Shown here: positions 16,847 through 25,113 of the stretch, one piece after another | Numbering within the stretch: the first letter of the stretch is position 1 | Layout: every line of letters starts with the position of its first letter | Assembly: GCA_023954635.1 (NCBI GenBank) | Contig: JAGSHI010000015.1 | Coordinates: forward strand, 1-42,338 | Direction of reading: 5' to 3' | Source: Bacteriovoracaceae bacterium | GTDB lineage: Bacteria > Bdellovibrionota > Bacteriovoracia > Bacteriovoracales > Bacteriovoracaceae | Length of the DNA stretch: 42,338 nt | Position numbers and translations under genes: made by a program | Notes under the pieces: generated by a model | What the model saw: the letters and a program-made list of their open reading frames with translations, nothing else | What the model was told of the DNA's origin: nothing | The model's database searches: none

Positions 16847-18421
16847 TTACTCTTCTTTCACAAAAGTTATATAAAATGCTTTTGCAAAATTATCTTTTCC
16901 CATTAGAGATGCAACACACACTCTATGCTCGACCCCTTGCAACTCATAATTCCCCTCTTCCATGATTCCCCCACCATTAGCGGAGTTATCACAAAGCTCA
17001 ATAACAGTTGCAGCGAAACCTTTCTCTCTCGAAACATCTAATAAACTCATGTCCATTGCTGCTGACTCTCTAATCGAAGTCAGATCTTCGGCCTCAATAT
17101 TAATTGCTTTAAGGTTTTTCTCAGAATTTAAAACCATAGTAGGTACACCGGAGCCTCTAATAAACTCTTTAAGTGTTGAGACATAACCTTCGTCAGATTC
17201 AGCTTCTCCAAATTCATCAGATTCTTCATTTTTAAGTTCTCTAATTCTTTGCAGAACTGAGTTGATACTATTTCGAAGTGATCCAAGCTCACCCATTAAA
17301 TACCTTGACTCTAGGTTTCTTCTTTTACCTCTAAGAGCTTCCTCAATTTGATATTTCATCTCTTCCAATGGTCTTAATGTCATATAATAGACAACCCCAA
17401 AGAAGACAATCGCTGCGAGTAGCGCCGTGACAATAGATTCAAGGTAAGCTTTTTGAGACTTCGTCGCTTCAACAGCTAAGGATTTCGGTGAAAACCTAAT
17501 TGAAATGATACCTACGGGCTCCATAATCCCAAGTCGAGCATTATAGGCCATAATTTTTTTACCAATCCCAATTTCATCACCACTTAGAAGCTTTTTATAA
17601 ACTTTATTACCATCATCATCTTTACTTGCCATGGCCCATTCTCTCACCTGGACAGAAAACGGATCGGAGATATAATCATTTAGTTTTTCCATTGGACGAA
17701 CAATACGTCCTTCGAGATCAAATAGCTCATAGGCCTGAACGCCATCTTCACTATTTAAAAACTGAGTATTAACTTGATCTAAGTTTTTTGATTCTAGTGC
17801 ACGAGAGTTCATTCTCGAAATTTCTTCAGCGTAGTGAGCTCCACGTTTTGCCGTTTCAAATAGAAGAATTTGTTTCGTAGATTGTAAAACTGGATAAATA
17901 ATCAACGTCACGACGACAAAAACGAATACTGTTAAGACAATACCAAGAAGATACTTCCATTCATATTCTTCATTAATACCGTGAATAACATTCATGATCC
18001 TATATTTAAAGAAGTGCAAAATTTTTGCTACGATGTTATCAGGTGGATTTCCTCCACTGAAGATCACATCGATATCATCTTCATCATCCTCTTCATCGTC
18101 GGTTGCTTTTTTCTTAACGATAATTTTCTTCTCTTTTACAAAAACAACCTGAAGAATTAAATCTGGCAATGCAATTTTGTCACCATTTTTAGCTGTGGCC
18201 CTTTTTATGATTTTGCCATTTAAAAATGTTCCATTAGAGCTGCCCATGTCTTGTACATAGGCGACATCATCAGTAACAGTAATGCTCATATGTTTCTTAG
18301 AAACACCATTAACTGTAAGTGTAATGTCACAATCATCAGAGCGGCCGAGAGTATTCTCTCCATCTTCTAAAACAAACTCTTGTCCTCGAAGTTTCCCGCC
18401 AACTGCTACTAGTTTGTACAT
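16847..18421 (-). CDS. FHA-domain transmembrane sensor with periplasmic and HAMP-like domains, no kinase
   Basis: The 524-residue protein begins with an FHA domain (about 24-95: G26-R27-S28, S41 with H44, GSSNGTFLNG). An acidic linker leads to a first membrane segment (157-178), a periplasmic domain of about 145 residues, a second membrane segment (328-347), a HAMP-like linker opening with LRPLEEM (349-355) and extending to about 397, an acidic spacer, and a C-terminal domain (412-524) that looks PAS-like (VPTMVLNSEKNLKAINIEAE). There is no histidine kinase, cyclase or methyl-accepting output, so it would signal by protein contact. The gene overlaps the DUF192 gene by 13 bp and belongs to the same operon as the other FHA genes. 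Confidence 0.84.
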   Translation of the reverse strand: MYKLVAVGGKLRGQEFVLEDGENTLGRSDDCDITLTVNGVSKKHMSITVTDDVAYVQDMGSSNGTFLNGKIIKRATAKNGDKIALPDLILQVVFVKEKKIIVKKKATDDEEDDEDDIDVIFSGGNPPDNIVAKILHFFKYRIMNVIHGINEEYEWKYLLGIVLTVFVFVVVTLIIYPVLQSTKQILLFETAKRGAHYAEEISRMNSRALESKNLDQVNTQFLNSEDGVQAYELFDLEGRIVRPMEKLNDYISDPFSVQVREWAMASKDDDGNKVYKKLLSGDEIGIGKKIMAYNARLGIMEPVGIISIRFSPKSLAVEATKSQKAYLESIVTALLAAIVFFGVVYYMTLRPLEEMKYQIEEALRGKRRNLESRYLMGELGSLRNSINSVLQRIRELKNEESDEFGEAESDEGYVSTLKEFIRGSGVPTMVLNSEKNLKAINIEAEDLTSIRESAAMDMSLLDVSREKGFAATVIELCDNSANGGGIMEEGNYELQGVEHRVCVASLMGKDNFAKAFYITFVKEE

Positions 18422-18753
18422 ACTACCTCTAAGGTTTCTCCCTCATTGATATCAGAAGGTAAAGTACCTCCGGCCATTTCTAAAACTTGATGTGATTTAA
18501 AATATATCCATGTCATTCGCCATGGCTTAATCTCTCTAATAATCTTCACAACAGTCATATTCTTATCTAAAAAAATAACATCGATATTGTATCTCATAAA
18601 ACATGTATGAATCGAATTACATGGCTTTATCAAAAGAGCATCAAATCCAACCAAGCTTTTCGAAAACATTAAACCAATTAAACGTGTAACAAATCCGTCA
18701 GCAACTTTGACTTCTTCTGCGATCGTTTGATTTTTAAACTTTATCTTCATCAT
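18409..18753 (-). CDS. DUF192 family protein
   Basis: The 114-residue product fits DUF192: FVTRLIGLMF near the N-terminus, the hallmark CNSIHTCFMRYNIDVIFLDK (about 46-65) and KPWRMTWIYFKSHQVLEMAGG before the end. The biochemical role of the family is unknown to me. Many members carry a signal peptide, but this one does not. The ATG follows the tadC stop codon directly (TAA-ATG), and a second ATG is the next codon. The 3' end overlaps the FHA sensor gene by 13 bp. The close packing points to translational coupling and a shared job with the TadC/FHA genes, but nothing in the sequence says what that is. Confidence 0.85.
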   Translation of the reverse strand: MMKIKFKNQTIAEEVKVADGFVTRLIGLMFSKSLVGFDALLIKPCNSIHTCFMRYNIDVIFLDKNMTVVKIIREIKPWRMTWIYFKSHQVLEMAGGTLPSDINEGETLEVVCTN

Positions 18754-19662
18754 TTAATTATTCTCATTTAAGTACTGCAGAACCAGTGGCGCGCCCACGA
18801 CGAGGAAAACCGCTGGTACAATTAAAAACATCATAGGAAATAAAATTTTAGTTGCGGCTGTAGCACCAGCCTTCTCTGCTTCTGCCGATTTTTTCTGTCG
18901 AATTTCAGCCGACAAGGCTTTAAGAATAGGTCCAATAGAAGCACCAACAGAGTCGGCAGCAATTAGCGTTGCACAGAATGATGAAATCGTAATCATATCA
19001 ATTCTCCACGCAAAATTTCGAAGGGCCTCAGCTCTACTGGCACCAACTTTAATTTCTCTAATTAAAATTTCAAACTCTTCGGTAAGGGCACCGGCCTTTG
19101 CCTTCTCAATTACTTTTGTCATTGCGGCAATGAAATCTAGCCCCGCTTCAACAGAGAGAGCAAGCATATCAACAGCAAAAGGCATCTCCATAGTGATTAA
19201 CTTTTGTCTCTTTTGAATTTTTCCATTAATCCAAATGTCTGGATAAAAGAACCCTACAAAAGCGAGAACTGGTATGGCCTTCATGGGCCATGTTTCACCA
19301 AGAAATTCACGAAGCCCCAGAAAAGTTATAGGAAATCCGATAATCAAAAATAATTTAAACGAATAAAAATCTTCTGGTGTTAAAACCTGGGTTAGTCCTG
19401 CTGCTGCAAGCTTTCGCTTATACCTTTCTTTAATCTGTTTCTTTTTCTTCATTTGCGAAACAATTGGAGAAACATATCTTTTAAAAAATGGTCTTGAATA
19501 TTTTAGAATTGCACCATGAGATGCAATCAGGTCTTTTGTATCTGACTCTGAATCTTCTAGTTTCTCTTGCGCCTTAAATTCCTCTTCATCTTGAAACACT
19601 GTATTAGTAACAATGAAAACAGCTATTCCAATCATTCCGACGGCGGCGTACATCAATAACAT
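18754..19662 (-). CDS. TadC-like inner-membrane platform protein (type II secretion F domain)
   Basis: Inner-membrane platform protein of the Tad/Flp pilus or type II secretion type. The 302-residue protein has an N-terminal membrane segment, a basic region (KKKKQIKERYKRKLAAAGL), membrane segments at about 105-145, the cytoplasmic F-domain helices (EMPFAVDMLALSVEAGLDF, EIKVGASRAEALRNFA, SVGASIGPILKALSAEIRQ), and a C-terminal membrane pair (ILFPMMFLIVPAVFLVVGAP). This is the TadC arrangement. The partners TadA and TadB that normally precede it are absent from the window; nagZ is the upstream neighbour. A perfect AGGAGG lies 7 nt before the ATG, the strongest Shine-Dalgarno in this block, which fits it being the first gene of the signalling operon. 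A TATACT at 19707-19712 could be part of its promoter, without a good -35. Confidence 0.85.
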   Translation of the reverse strand: MLLMYAAVGMIGIAVFIVTNTVFQDEEEFKAQEKLEDSESDTKDLIASHGAILKYSRPFFKRYVSPIVSQMKKKKQIKERYKRKLAAAGLTQVLTPEDFYSFKLFLIIGFPITFLGLREFLGETWPMKAIPVLAFVGFFYPDIWINGKIQKRQKLITMEMPFAVDMLALSVEAGLDFIAAMTKVIEKAKAGALTEEFEILIREIKVGASRAEALRNFAWRIDMITISSFCATLIAADSVGASIGPILKALSAEIRQKKSAEAEKAGATAATKILFPMMFLIVPAVFLVVGAPLVLQYLNENN

Positions 19663-19773
19663 GATCGATCCTCCTCTCCCATTATGGAAGAATGCACAAA
19701 TCTATAAGTATAGGATATCAAAAGGAAAAATATTTTTAAGAGGGTGGTAAGTTTGTACCGGTATAAAGATTAA

Positions 19774-20853
19774 TTATGCCCGAGGTTTTTCCTCAATTTG
19801 TGAGATTATATCTCTCATAAATGTTTGTGAGGCCTTGGTATTAACAGACTTTTGAATGTCTGGAATATAATTTGGTTTATAGTCTGCTAAGTTTGATTTT
19901 TTTACTTCGTAAATTCTATCAACTTTTTGTTTCACATCTTCACTTTTCAATTCTTTATTTTTCAAAGCTTCTTTAAGTGCACTATAGGCCATCATCGCCT
20001 GATCGACATCACGATATTCGATAATATCTGCCCCGGCCTTTATGGCCATAACAGCAGCTTCTCCAGTTGAATATTTGTTTGTAATCGCCTGCATTTGCAT
20101 ATCATCAGTAATAATTATTTTGGAGAACTTGAGTTCTTCTCTCAATAACTCATAGGCCTTTGAACTTAAAGTACATGGAAGTTCTGGATCAATTCCTTCA
20201 ACAATTAAATGGGCCATCATGACAAATTCAACTCTACTTTTAACGGCCTTGATAAAAGGTTGAAACTCAACTTCTCTTAATTGTTCAATAGTTTTATCAA
20301 CTACAGGTAACGTAAAGTGTGAATCTTTTGAAGTACAACCATGCCCTGGAAAATGTTTTGCACAGGCAAGAATTCCATTTGTTTGAAGTCCTCTGATTAC
20401 TGAAGAAATATATTTTGAGACAACTTCTGCATCGTCACCAAATGCTCTGTCACCAATCACTTGATTTTCGGGATGTGTAACAACATCACAAACTGGCGCC
20501 AAGTTAATATTTATTCCACATGAAAGTAACTCTTCGGCCATTATTTTTGCGATATGAAAAACAATTTTCGGAGAACCTGTTCGAGATAAATCCAACATTG
20601 GAGGTATTTGTGTAAAGTGATTTTTAAATCTAACAACTCTCCCACCCTCGTGATCAACGGCCACAAAGAGAGGATATTCATTTCTAAGTTTTTGTATATC
20701 GTTAACTAGTTCGGCGAGTTGAGCAGGAGATTCAAAGTTTTCACTGAAGAGTAAGACTCCACCTATATTCTCTTTTTCAATAAACTCTGATTCTTCTGGG
20801 GTAAGTGATGTTCCACTTAAACCAGTCATAATCAGTTGACCAAGGTTGCTCAT
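19774..20853 (-). CDS. nagZ: Beta-N-acetylhexosaminidase NagZ (glycoside hydrolase family 3)
   Basis: Removes non-reducing GlcNAc from muropeptides during cell-wall recycling, in the cytoplasm. The 359-residue product has no signal peptide. It shows VAVDHEGGRVVRF (66-76), APVCDVV, the NagZ-specific KHFPGHGCTSKDSH (166-179, with the D177/H179 catalytic dyad), and IITDDMQM (nucleophile D250). The family length is 340-360. A GGAGG Shine-Dalgarno lies 4 nt before the ATG, and an 8-bp inverted repeat sits just upstream of it. The gene has its own promoter (20910-20937) and lies 111 bp upstream of tadC on the same strand. Its substrate can come from lytic transglycosylases such as the one at 1345-3447. 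Confidence 0.95.
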   Translation of the reverse strand: MSNLGQLIMTGLSGTSLTPEESEFIEKENIGGVLLFSENFESPAQLAELVNDIQKLRNEYPLFVAVDHEGGRVVRFKNHFTQIPPMLDLSRTGSPKIVFHIAKIMAEELLSCGININLAPVCDVVTHPENQVIGDRAFGDDAEVVSKYISSVIRGLQTNGILACAKHFPGHGCTSKDSHFTLPVVDKTIEQLREVEFQPFIKAVKSRVEFVMMAHLIVEGIDPELPCTLSSKAYELLREELKFSKIIITDDMQMQAITNKYSTGEAAVMAIKAGADIIEYRDVDQAMMAYSALKEALKNKELKSEDVKQKVDRIYEVKKSNLADYKPNYIPDIQKSVNTKASQTFMRDIISQIEEKPRA

Positions 20854-20867
20854 TTCGCCTCCAAATT

Positions 20868-20888
20868 AATCGAATAATTTATTCGATT
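20868..20888. promoter_or_regulatory. Inverted repeat in the nagZ leader
   Basis: AATCGAAT (20868-20875) and ATTCGATT (20881-20888) are perfect inverted copies separated by 5 bp. They lie between the nagZ -10 box and its Shine-Dalgarno. This is a typical operator geometry, or a small leader hairpin. Confidence 0.45.
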
Positions 20889-20909
20889 CAATACCGAAGT
20901 ATCCAAGCT

Positions 20910-20937
20910 ATTATAAACCTCAAAGAGAGAAATACAA
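20910..20937 (-). promoter_or_regulatory. nagZ promoter
   Basis: On the minus strand TTGTAT (20937-20932), a 16-nt spacer and a perfect TATAAT (20915-20910) precede the start codon by about 57 nt. Confidence 0.6.
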
Positions 20938-21016
20938 CTGAATGACTTACTGAATAGGTGTTTGTAAGAAACTACAAGAATACCCTACTTACCCAGTGCC
21001 AAAATGGAACCAAAAA

Positions 21017-21814
21017 TTAATTTGATTTAGAACCTTTGTATGACTGAGTGAACCCTTGAGAAACCCAAAATATTTTTTGAATTTTTGCGCGACTGTCCAA
21101 AAGATAGAAGATACTTTGTCCACCGGCCTCAAGAGTAAATCTAGAAAAACCATTTTTAGTTTTACCATCATATTTTAAAGTCGCTCTCGAGAAGACTTCT
21201 TCTCTAGTATTAATATATTGCTCCATAAAATATGGGTATCCTTCCCAAATAATATGGAAGTACATCTCTCCTGCTTGCTTACCAATCGCCTGGTTTAAAA
21301 ACCCTGTAACCGACGCACAATCAATCACCTGACTAAAGAAACAGTAGACACCTTTCCCTTTTGGAAAGGGAAAATTCTTTGTTCCATTCCATTGTTTTTC
21401 AGGGCTCGACATTTTCACAACTAGTGATTTATTTTTCGTGTCGAGTAACATCTCTGTAAAGAACTTTTGTTTTTCAAACCAAACGGTATATTGGCTGCGA
21501 AAAGGTCTAAGAACGGTGAGACTTTTTAATTTTCCGGGGTTACTAATGACAATACTTCTCTCAAGAGGTTTTTTAGTAGGATCATCATTTGAGAAAACTT
21601 GCCTCTTCAATATGAGTTGATTTTTATTCTTTATATACCCATTTTCTCTTTCGACAATAAATCTTCCGGACTTATCTTCGAGATCATAGATTCTTTTTGA
21701 ATTAGATTTAGTTAAATTATTTGTGCTGGATTTTTTAAAAAAAGAACATCCCTGCAGCAAAAGCAAGGATGTTAAACATAAAAGAACATTTGATTTAATC
21801 AACGAAATTTTCAA
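21017..21814 (-). CDS. Lipoprotein of unknown function
   Basis: I do not recognise this 265-residue protein. It opens with a clear lipoprotein signal: basic start, SNVLLCLTSLLLLQGC with the lipobox cysteine at residue 23, then a Ser/Asn/Lys-rich tether. The mature part is beta-rich, with repeated aromatic strands such as SQYTVWFEKQKFFTEM, YFHIIWEGYPYFMEQY and FSRFTLEAGGQSIFYL, suggesting a periplasmic beta-structured domain. No catalytic motif is seen. The TTG at 21814 lies within the last codons of the PilZ-like gene (20-bp overlap); another TTG at 21802 is also possible, and neither has a good Shine-Dalgarno. It is the third gene of a likely mreB-pilZ-lipoprotein operon, so it may act at the envelope (inference). 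Confidence 0.75.
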   Translation of the reverse strand: MKISLIKSNVLLCLTSLLLLQGCSFFKKSSTNNLTKSNSKRIYDLEDKSGRFIVERENGYIKNKNQLILKRQVFSNDDPTKKPLERSIVISNPGKLKSLTVLRPFRSQYTVWFEKQKFFTEMLLDTKNKSLVVKMSSPEKQWNGTKNFPFPKGKGVYCFFSQVIDCASVTGFLNQAIGKQAGEMYFHIIWEGYPYFMEQYINTREEVFSRATLKYDGKTKNGFSRFTLEAGGQSIFYLLDSRAKIQKIFWVSQGFTQSYKGSKSN

Positions 21815-22664
21815 AATCTTTCTGAATATTTTCTTCTGATTCAGACTCTTCTATTTTTTTATTCACTAAGGTTGTCAACTCAGGAGTTTCTCCAAACGTA
21901 AATCCAATTTTTGCCATTGGAAGATTGCCCATTCTAGGATTTACGTAGTCTACATTATAAACCATCTTTGCAGAGCTCAAGTTAAATACCTCTTTTTCAA
22001 AAAGAAGAGTAATATTTAAGTCACTGCTAGTATCAGTAAAATAATCTTTTTCTTTTTCATTAACGAGAAATGCGACTCCAGAATTAGAAAGATCTAATAC
22101 TCTAAAGCCAATAAGCTCATCATCTTGGTCACTTTCAACTCTGTCCTGGGCCTCTAAAATTTCTTCGTTCGTTAACTCTTGAAACTTTTTAAATGCATTA
22201 TGATTCGCTTCAATATGCTTATTTAAAAAAACAAGATTCTCAGTATCTGGTTGTTTTTGAATTTTAAAATATGAATAAACTTGAAAATGTGGGTAAGTAA
22301 GAAGTCTTTCATTTCCTCGTTTCTCAACTTTAAAAACATGTGGACTCATTTCAAACCAGAAGTCTTCGTTTCCTAGAACTTCAACCACATTTCCTTTTGT
22401 GAAATATTCAAGTCCATTCAATGTGAACTGAAGAAATAATTCTTTCTCTTTCCACGACTCATCAACTTTTCCAAGTCGTAATCTTAATTGCTGGCAAAAT
22501 GCTTCTCCCTCTTCATTGCTATGGCTATTTATAACCTCACACAAATCAGGAGCATCTCCTTTTTCCCAGATTTTAACTTTTTCCTTACTAGCAACCAGAT
22601 TTGAAATATCTTCAATTAATTCAGTCCAGTCTAGCTCTATAAAATTGGATGATGATGCTTCCAT
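21795..22664 (-). CDS. PilZ-like domain protein
   Basis: The 289-residue cytoplasmic protein has an N-terminal region of unknown type (about 1-150, rich in E, W and F, with no membrane segment) and a C-terminal beta-barrel stretch with PilZ features: FRVLDLSNSGVAFLVNE (about 187-203; the D-x-S-x-x-G element that binds c-di-GMP), then LNITLLFEKEVFNLSSAKMV and AKIGFTFGE. The arginine motif RxxxR expected just before is not evident, so nucleotide binding is uncertain. It begins 12 nt after the mreB stop, behind GGGGAG, and is therefore probably co-expressed with MreB. A PilZ-like adaptor linked to the elongation machinery is an inference from position. Confidence 0.65.
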   Translation of the reverse strand: MEASSSNFIELDWTELIEDISNLVASKEKVKIWEKGDAPDLCEVINSHSNEEGEAFCQQLRLRLGKVDESWKEKELFLQFTLNGLEYFTKGNVVEVLGNEDFWFEMSPHVFKVEKRGNERLLTYPHFQVYSYFKIQKQPDTENLVFLNKHIEANHNAFKKFQELTNEEILEAQDRVESDQDDELIGFRVLDLSNSGVAFLVNEKEKDYFTDTSSDLNITLLFEKEVFNLSSAKMVYNVDYVNPRMGNLPMAKIGFTFGETPELTTLVNKKIEESESEENIQKDFENFVD

Positions 22665-22676
22665 ACCAACTCCCCA

Positions 22677-23735
<1,059 letters not shown>

Positions 23736-24818
23736 TCAATCCCAGGTATAATGTCTTACTTTCTCACCTCTTTCAGCAATATCGGCCATGGCCTCAATTC
23801 CAAGCTCAATATGTCTATCAGTGTATTTTCTAAAGACAGATTTAGCAGAAGCTTTAGTTTTAATTCCGCCTTTTTTCATTGGGCAGTCAGAGATTAGTAA
23901 TAGGGCTCCAATATTTACCTTACTGACAAAACAAGTCGTAAATAATGCAGCTGTTTCCATTTCTACAGCGAGTACTCTTTCTTCAATTAAGTTCTTCTTA
24001 AATCTTTCATCAAATTCCCAGAACCTAAAGTCTGTAGAGTGAATGGTACCTGTTCTATATTCCATTCCATGTTCAACTAGAATTTGTGAAACAAATTTTT
24101 GAATTTTAAAAGTTGGAAGAGCTGGAACCTGTGGTGGTAAAAAGTGTTGTGATACACCTTCCGCTCTGATTGAAGCAATCGGGAGAACAAAATCTCCAAC
24201 CTTCAAGGAAGGGTGAACTGCACCAGCAAGACCTAAAAATAATACCGCCTTAGGATTTACAACTGAAACAAGCTCACCAATTAAAGCGGCCATTGCAGAA
24301 CCGACTCCAAATTCAATAATTGTTACCTTTGCCTTCTTAGATGAAGAAGCTTTAAAGGCACTCCCTTGAGTATATTTATGATCATCAAGGAGGGCATTGA
24401 ATCTCTGAGTATAATAATGAAAATTTGTTAGAATAATTTGTTGTTGGAATTCTTCAATCGAATGCCCGGTATATCTCTCCAACATATCGATCGCTATTTT
24501 TTTCTTATCCTGATTCCAATGAATCCTTCTAGATCTTAAAAGCAATCGTTTTTGTTGAATGGGGTCGACTTTTTTTGTTGTTCTAATTGCAGGAGTTAGA
24601 TCCATTAACCCAGCATCGTGTTCGAACTCATCACTGATATTAATTTTTTTTGCTTTATTAGCGAGATCTAATTCTTTAGAACGCAGCTTTTTAGCTTTCG
24701 TTTTTTTTGTTGAGCGAGGCGATTTCTTAGCGGTTTTCTTAACCACTTTTTTCTTCTTCGCTACTTTCTTTTTAGTAGTTTTTTTCGCTACTTTTTTCTT
24801 TTTGACAACCATTGTCAT
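23736..24818 (-). CDS. amn: AMP nucleosidase with a lysine-rich N-terminal tail
   Basis: Hydrolyses AMP to adenine and ribose 5-phosphate. Residues about 95-360 fit the catalytic part of AMP nucleosidase: DMLERYTGHSIEEFQQ, ILTNFHYYTQRF, the phosphorylase-fold IIEFGVGSAMAALIGE, AVLFLGLAGAVHPSLKVGDFVLP, and VLAVEMETAALF for ribose binding. The protein is shorter than E. coli Amn (484), like the compact type in other phyla. Residues 1-60 are almost wholly K, A, T and V (KKxAKKTTKKK pattern), resembling histone H1-like tails and not normal for this enzyme. Of the two early ATGs, the second (24812) is better spaced from AAAAGG. mreB follows after 21 nt. A purine nucleoside phosphorylase role is a less likely alternative. 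Confidence 0.82.
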   Translation of the reverse strand: MTMVVKKKKVAKKTTKKKVAKKKKVVKKTAKKSPRSTKKTKAKKLRSKELDLANKAKKINISDEFEHDAGLMDLTPAIRTTKKVDPIQQKRLLLRSRRIHWNQDKKKIAIDMLERYTGHSIEEFQQQIILTNFHYYTQRFNALLDDHKYTQGSAFKASSSKKAKVTIIEFGVGSAMAALIGELVSVVNPKAVLFLGLAGAVHPSLKVGDFVLPIASIRAEGVSQHFLPPQVPALPTFKIQKFVSQILVEHGMEYRTGTIHSTDFRFWEFDERFKKNLIEERVLAVEMETAALFTTCFVSKVNIGALLLISDCPMKKGGIKTKASAKSVFRKYTDRHIELGIEAMADIAERGEKVRHYTWD

Positions 24819-24854
24819 TTACCTTTTCAATTCCATGAAAATTCTATCTGTAAA

Positions 24855-24883
24855 ATTTAACACTTACGTACTTTTAATGACAA
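24855..24883 (-). promoter_or_regulatory. Promoter of the AMP nucleosidase gene
   Basis: Minus strand: TTGTCA (24883-24878), 17-nt spacer, TTAAAT (24860-24855), about 36 nt before the ATG at 24818. Its -35 overlaps the -35 of the divergent promoter. Confidence 0.5.
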
Positions 24884-24905
24884 CTACAAACCGACTTACT
24901 ATAGT
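24877..24905 (+). promoter_or_regulatory. Promoter of the 35-residue basic protein gene
   Basis: ATGACA (24877-24882), 17-nt spacer and TATAGT (24900-24905), each 5 of 6 to consensus. It predicts a leader of about 89 nt before the ATG at 25001. Confidence 0.6.
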
Positions 24906-25000
24906 GAGATAACGCATCGCCACTATTGCCAATATGCAGTCAATTGATTAGTATGTGGAATCCCTTGTTAATGTTAAACACTGCACAAAAGGAAGCTATC

Positions 25001-25108
25001 ATGGGTTTGGGAAGAAAAAGATCTGTAATGAAAATGAAAAGAAAAAAGAATCAAGCCAAGCTTAAGGCCAGAATCAAGAAAAAGATTCTAGCAGCTAAAA
25101 AAGCCTAA
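25001..25108 (+). CDS. Tiny, extremely basic protein (35 residues), possible ribosome-associated peptide
   Basis: The product begins MGLGRKRSVMKMKRKK and ends KKILAAKKA; nearly half of its residues are lysine or arginine and there is no acidic residue. The ATG at 25001 has AAGGA 7 nt upstream, and a good promoter lies about 100 bp before it, so it is a real gene; the same frame opens earlier at 24926 but without a Shine-Dalgarno. The SVMKMKRKKNQAKLKARIKK run resembles the short C-terminal domain of mitochondrial ribosomal protein mS38 (AURKAIP1/COX24) and its small bacterial counterparts. That assignment is by eye and uncertain; a nucleic-acid-binding peptide is the safer description. The convergent HprK-like gene ends only 5 bp beyond its stop. 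Confidence 0.72.
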   Translation: MGLGRKRSVMKMKRKKNQAKLKARIKKKILAAKKA

Positions 25109-25113
25109 TCTGA

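Noticed and set aside
19756-19763. TACCGGTA palindrome downstream of nagZ
   Set aside because: Eight bases, no T tract and no partner; expected by chance.
24559-24912. 117-codon plus-strand frame with hydrophobic phenylalanine runs
   Set aside because: Mirror of the lysine-rich tail of the AMP nucleosidase; it also spans the two mapped promoters.
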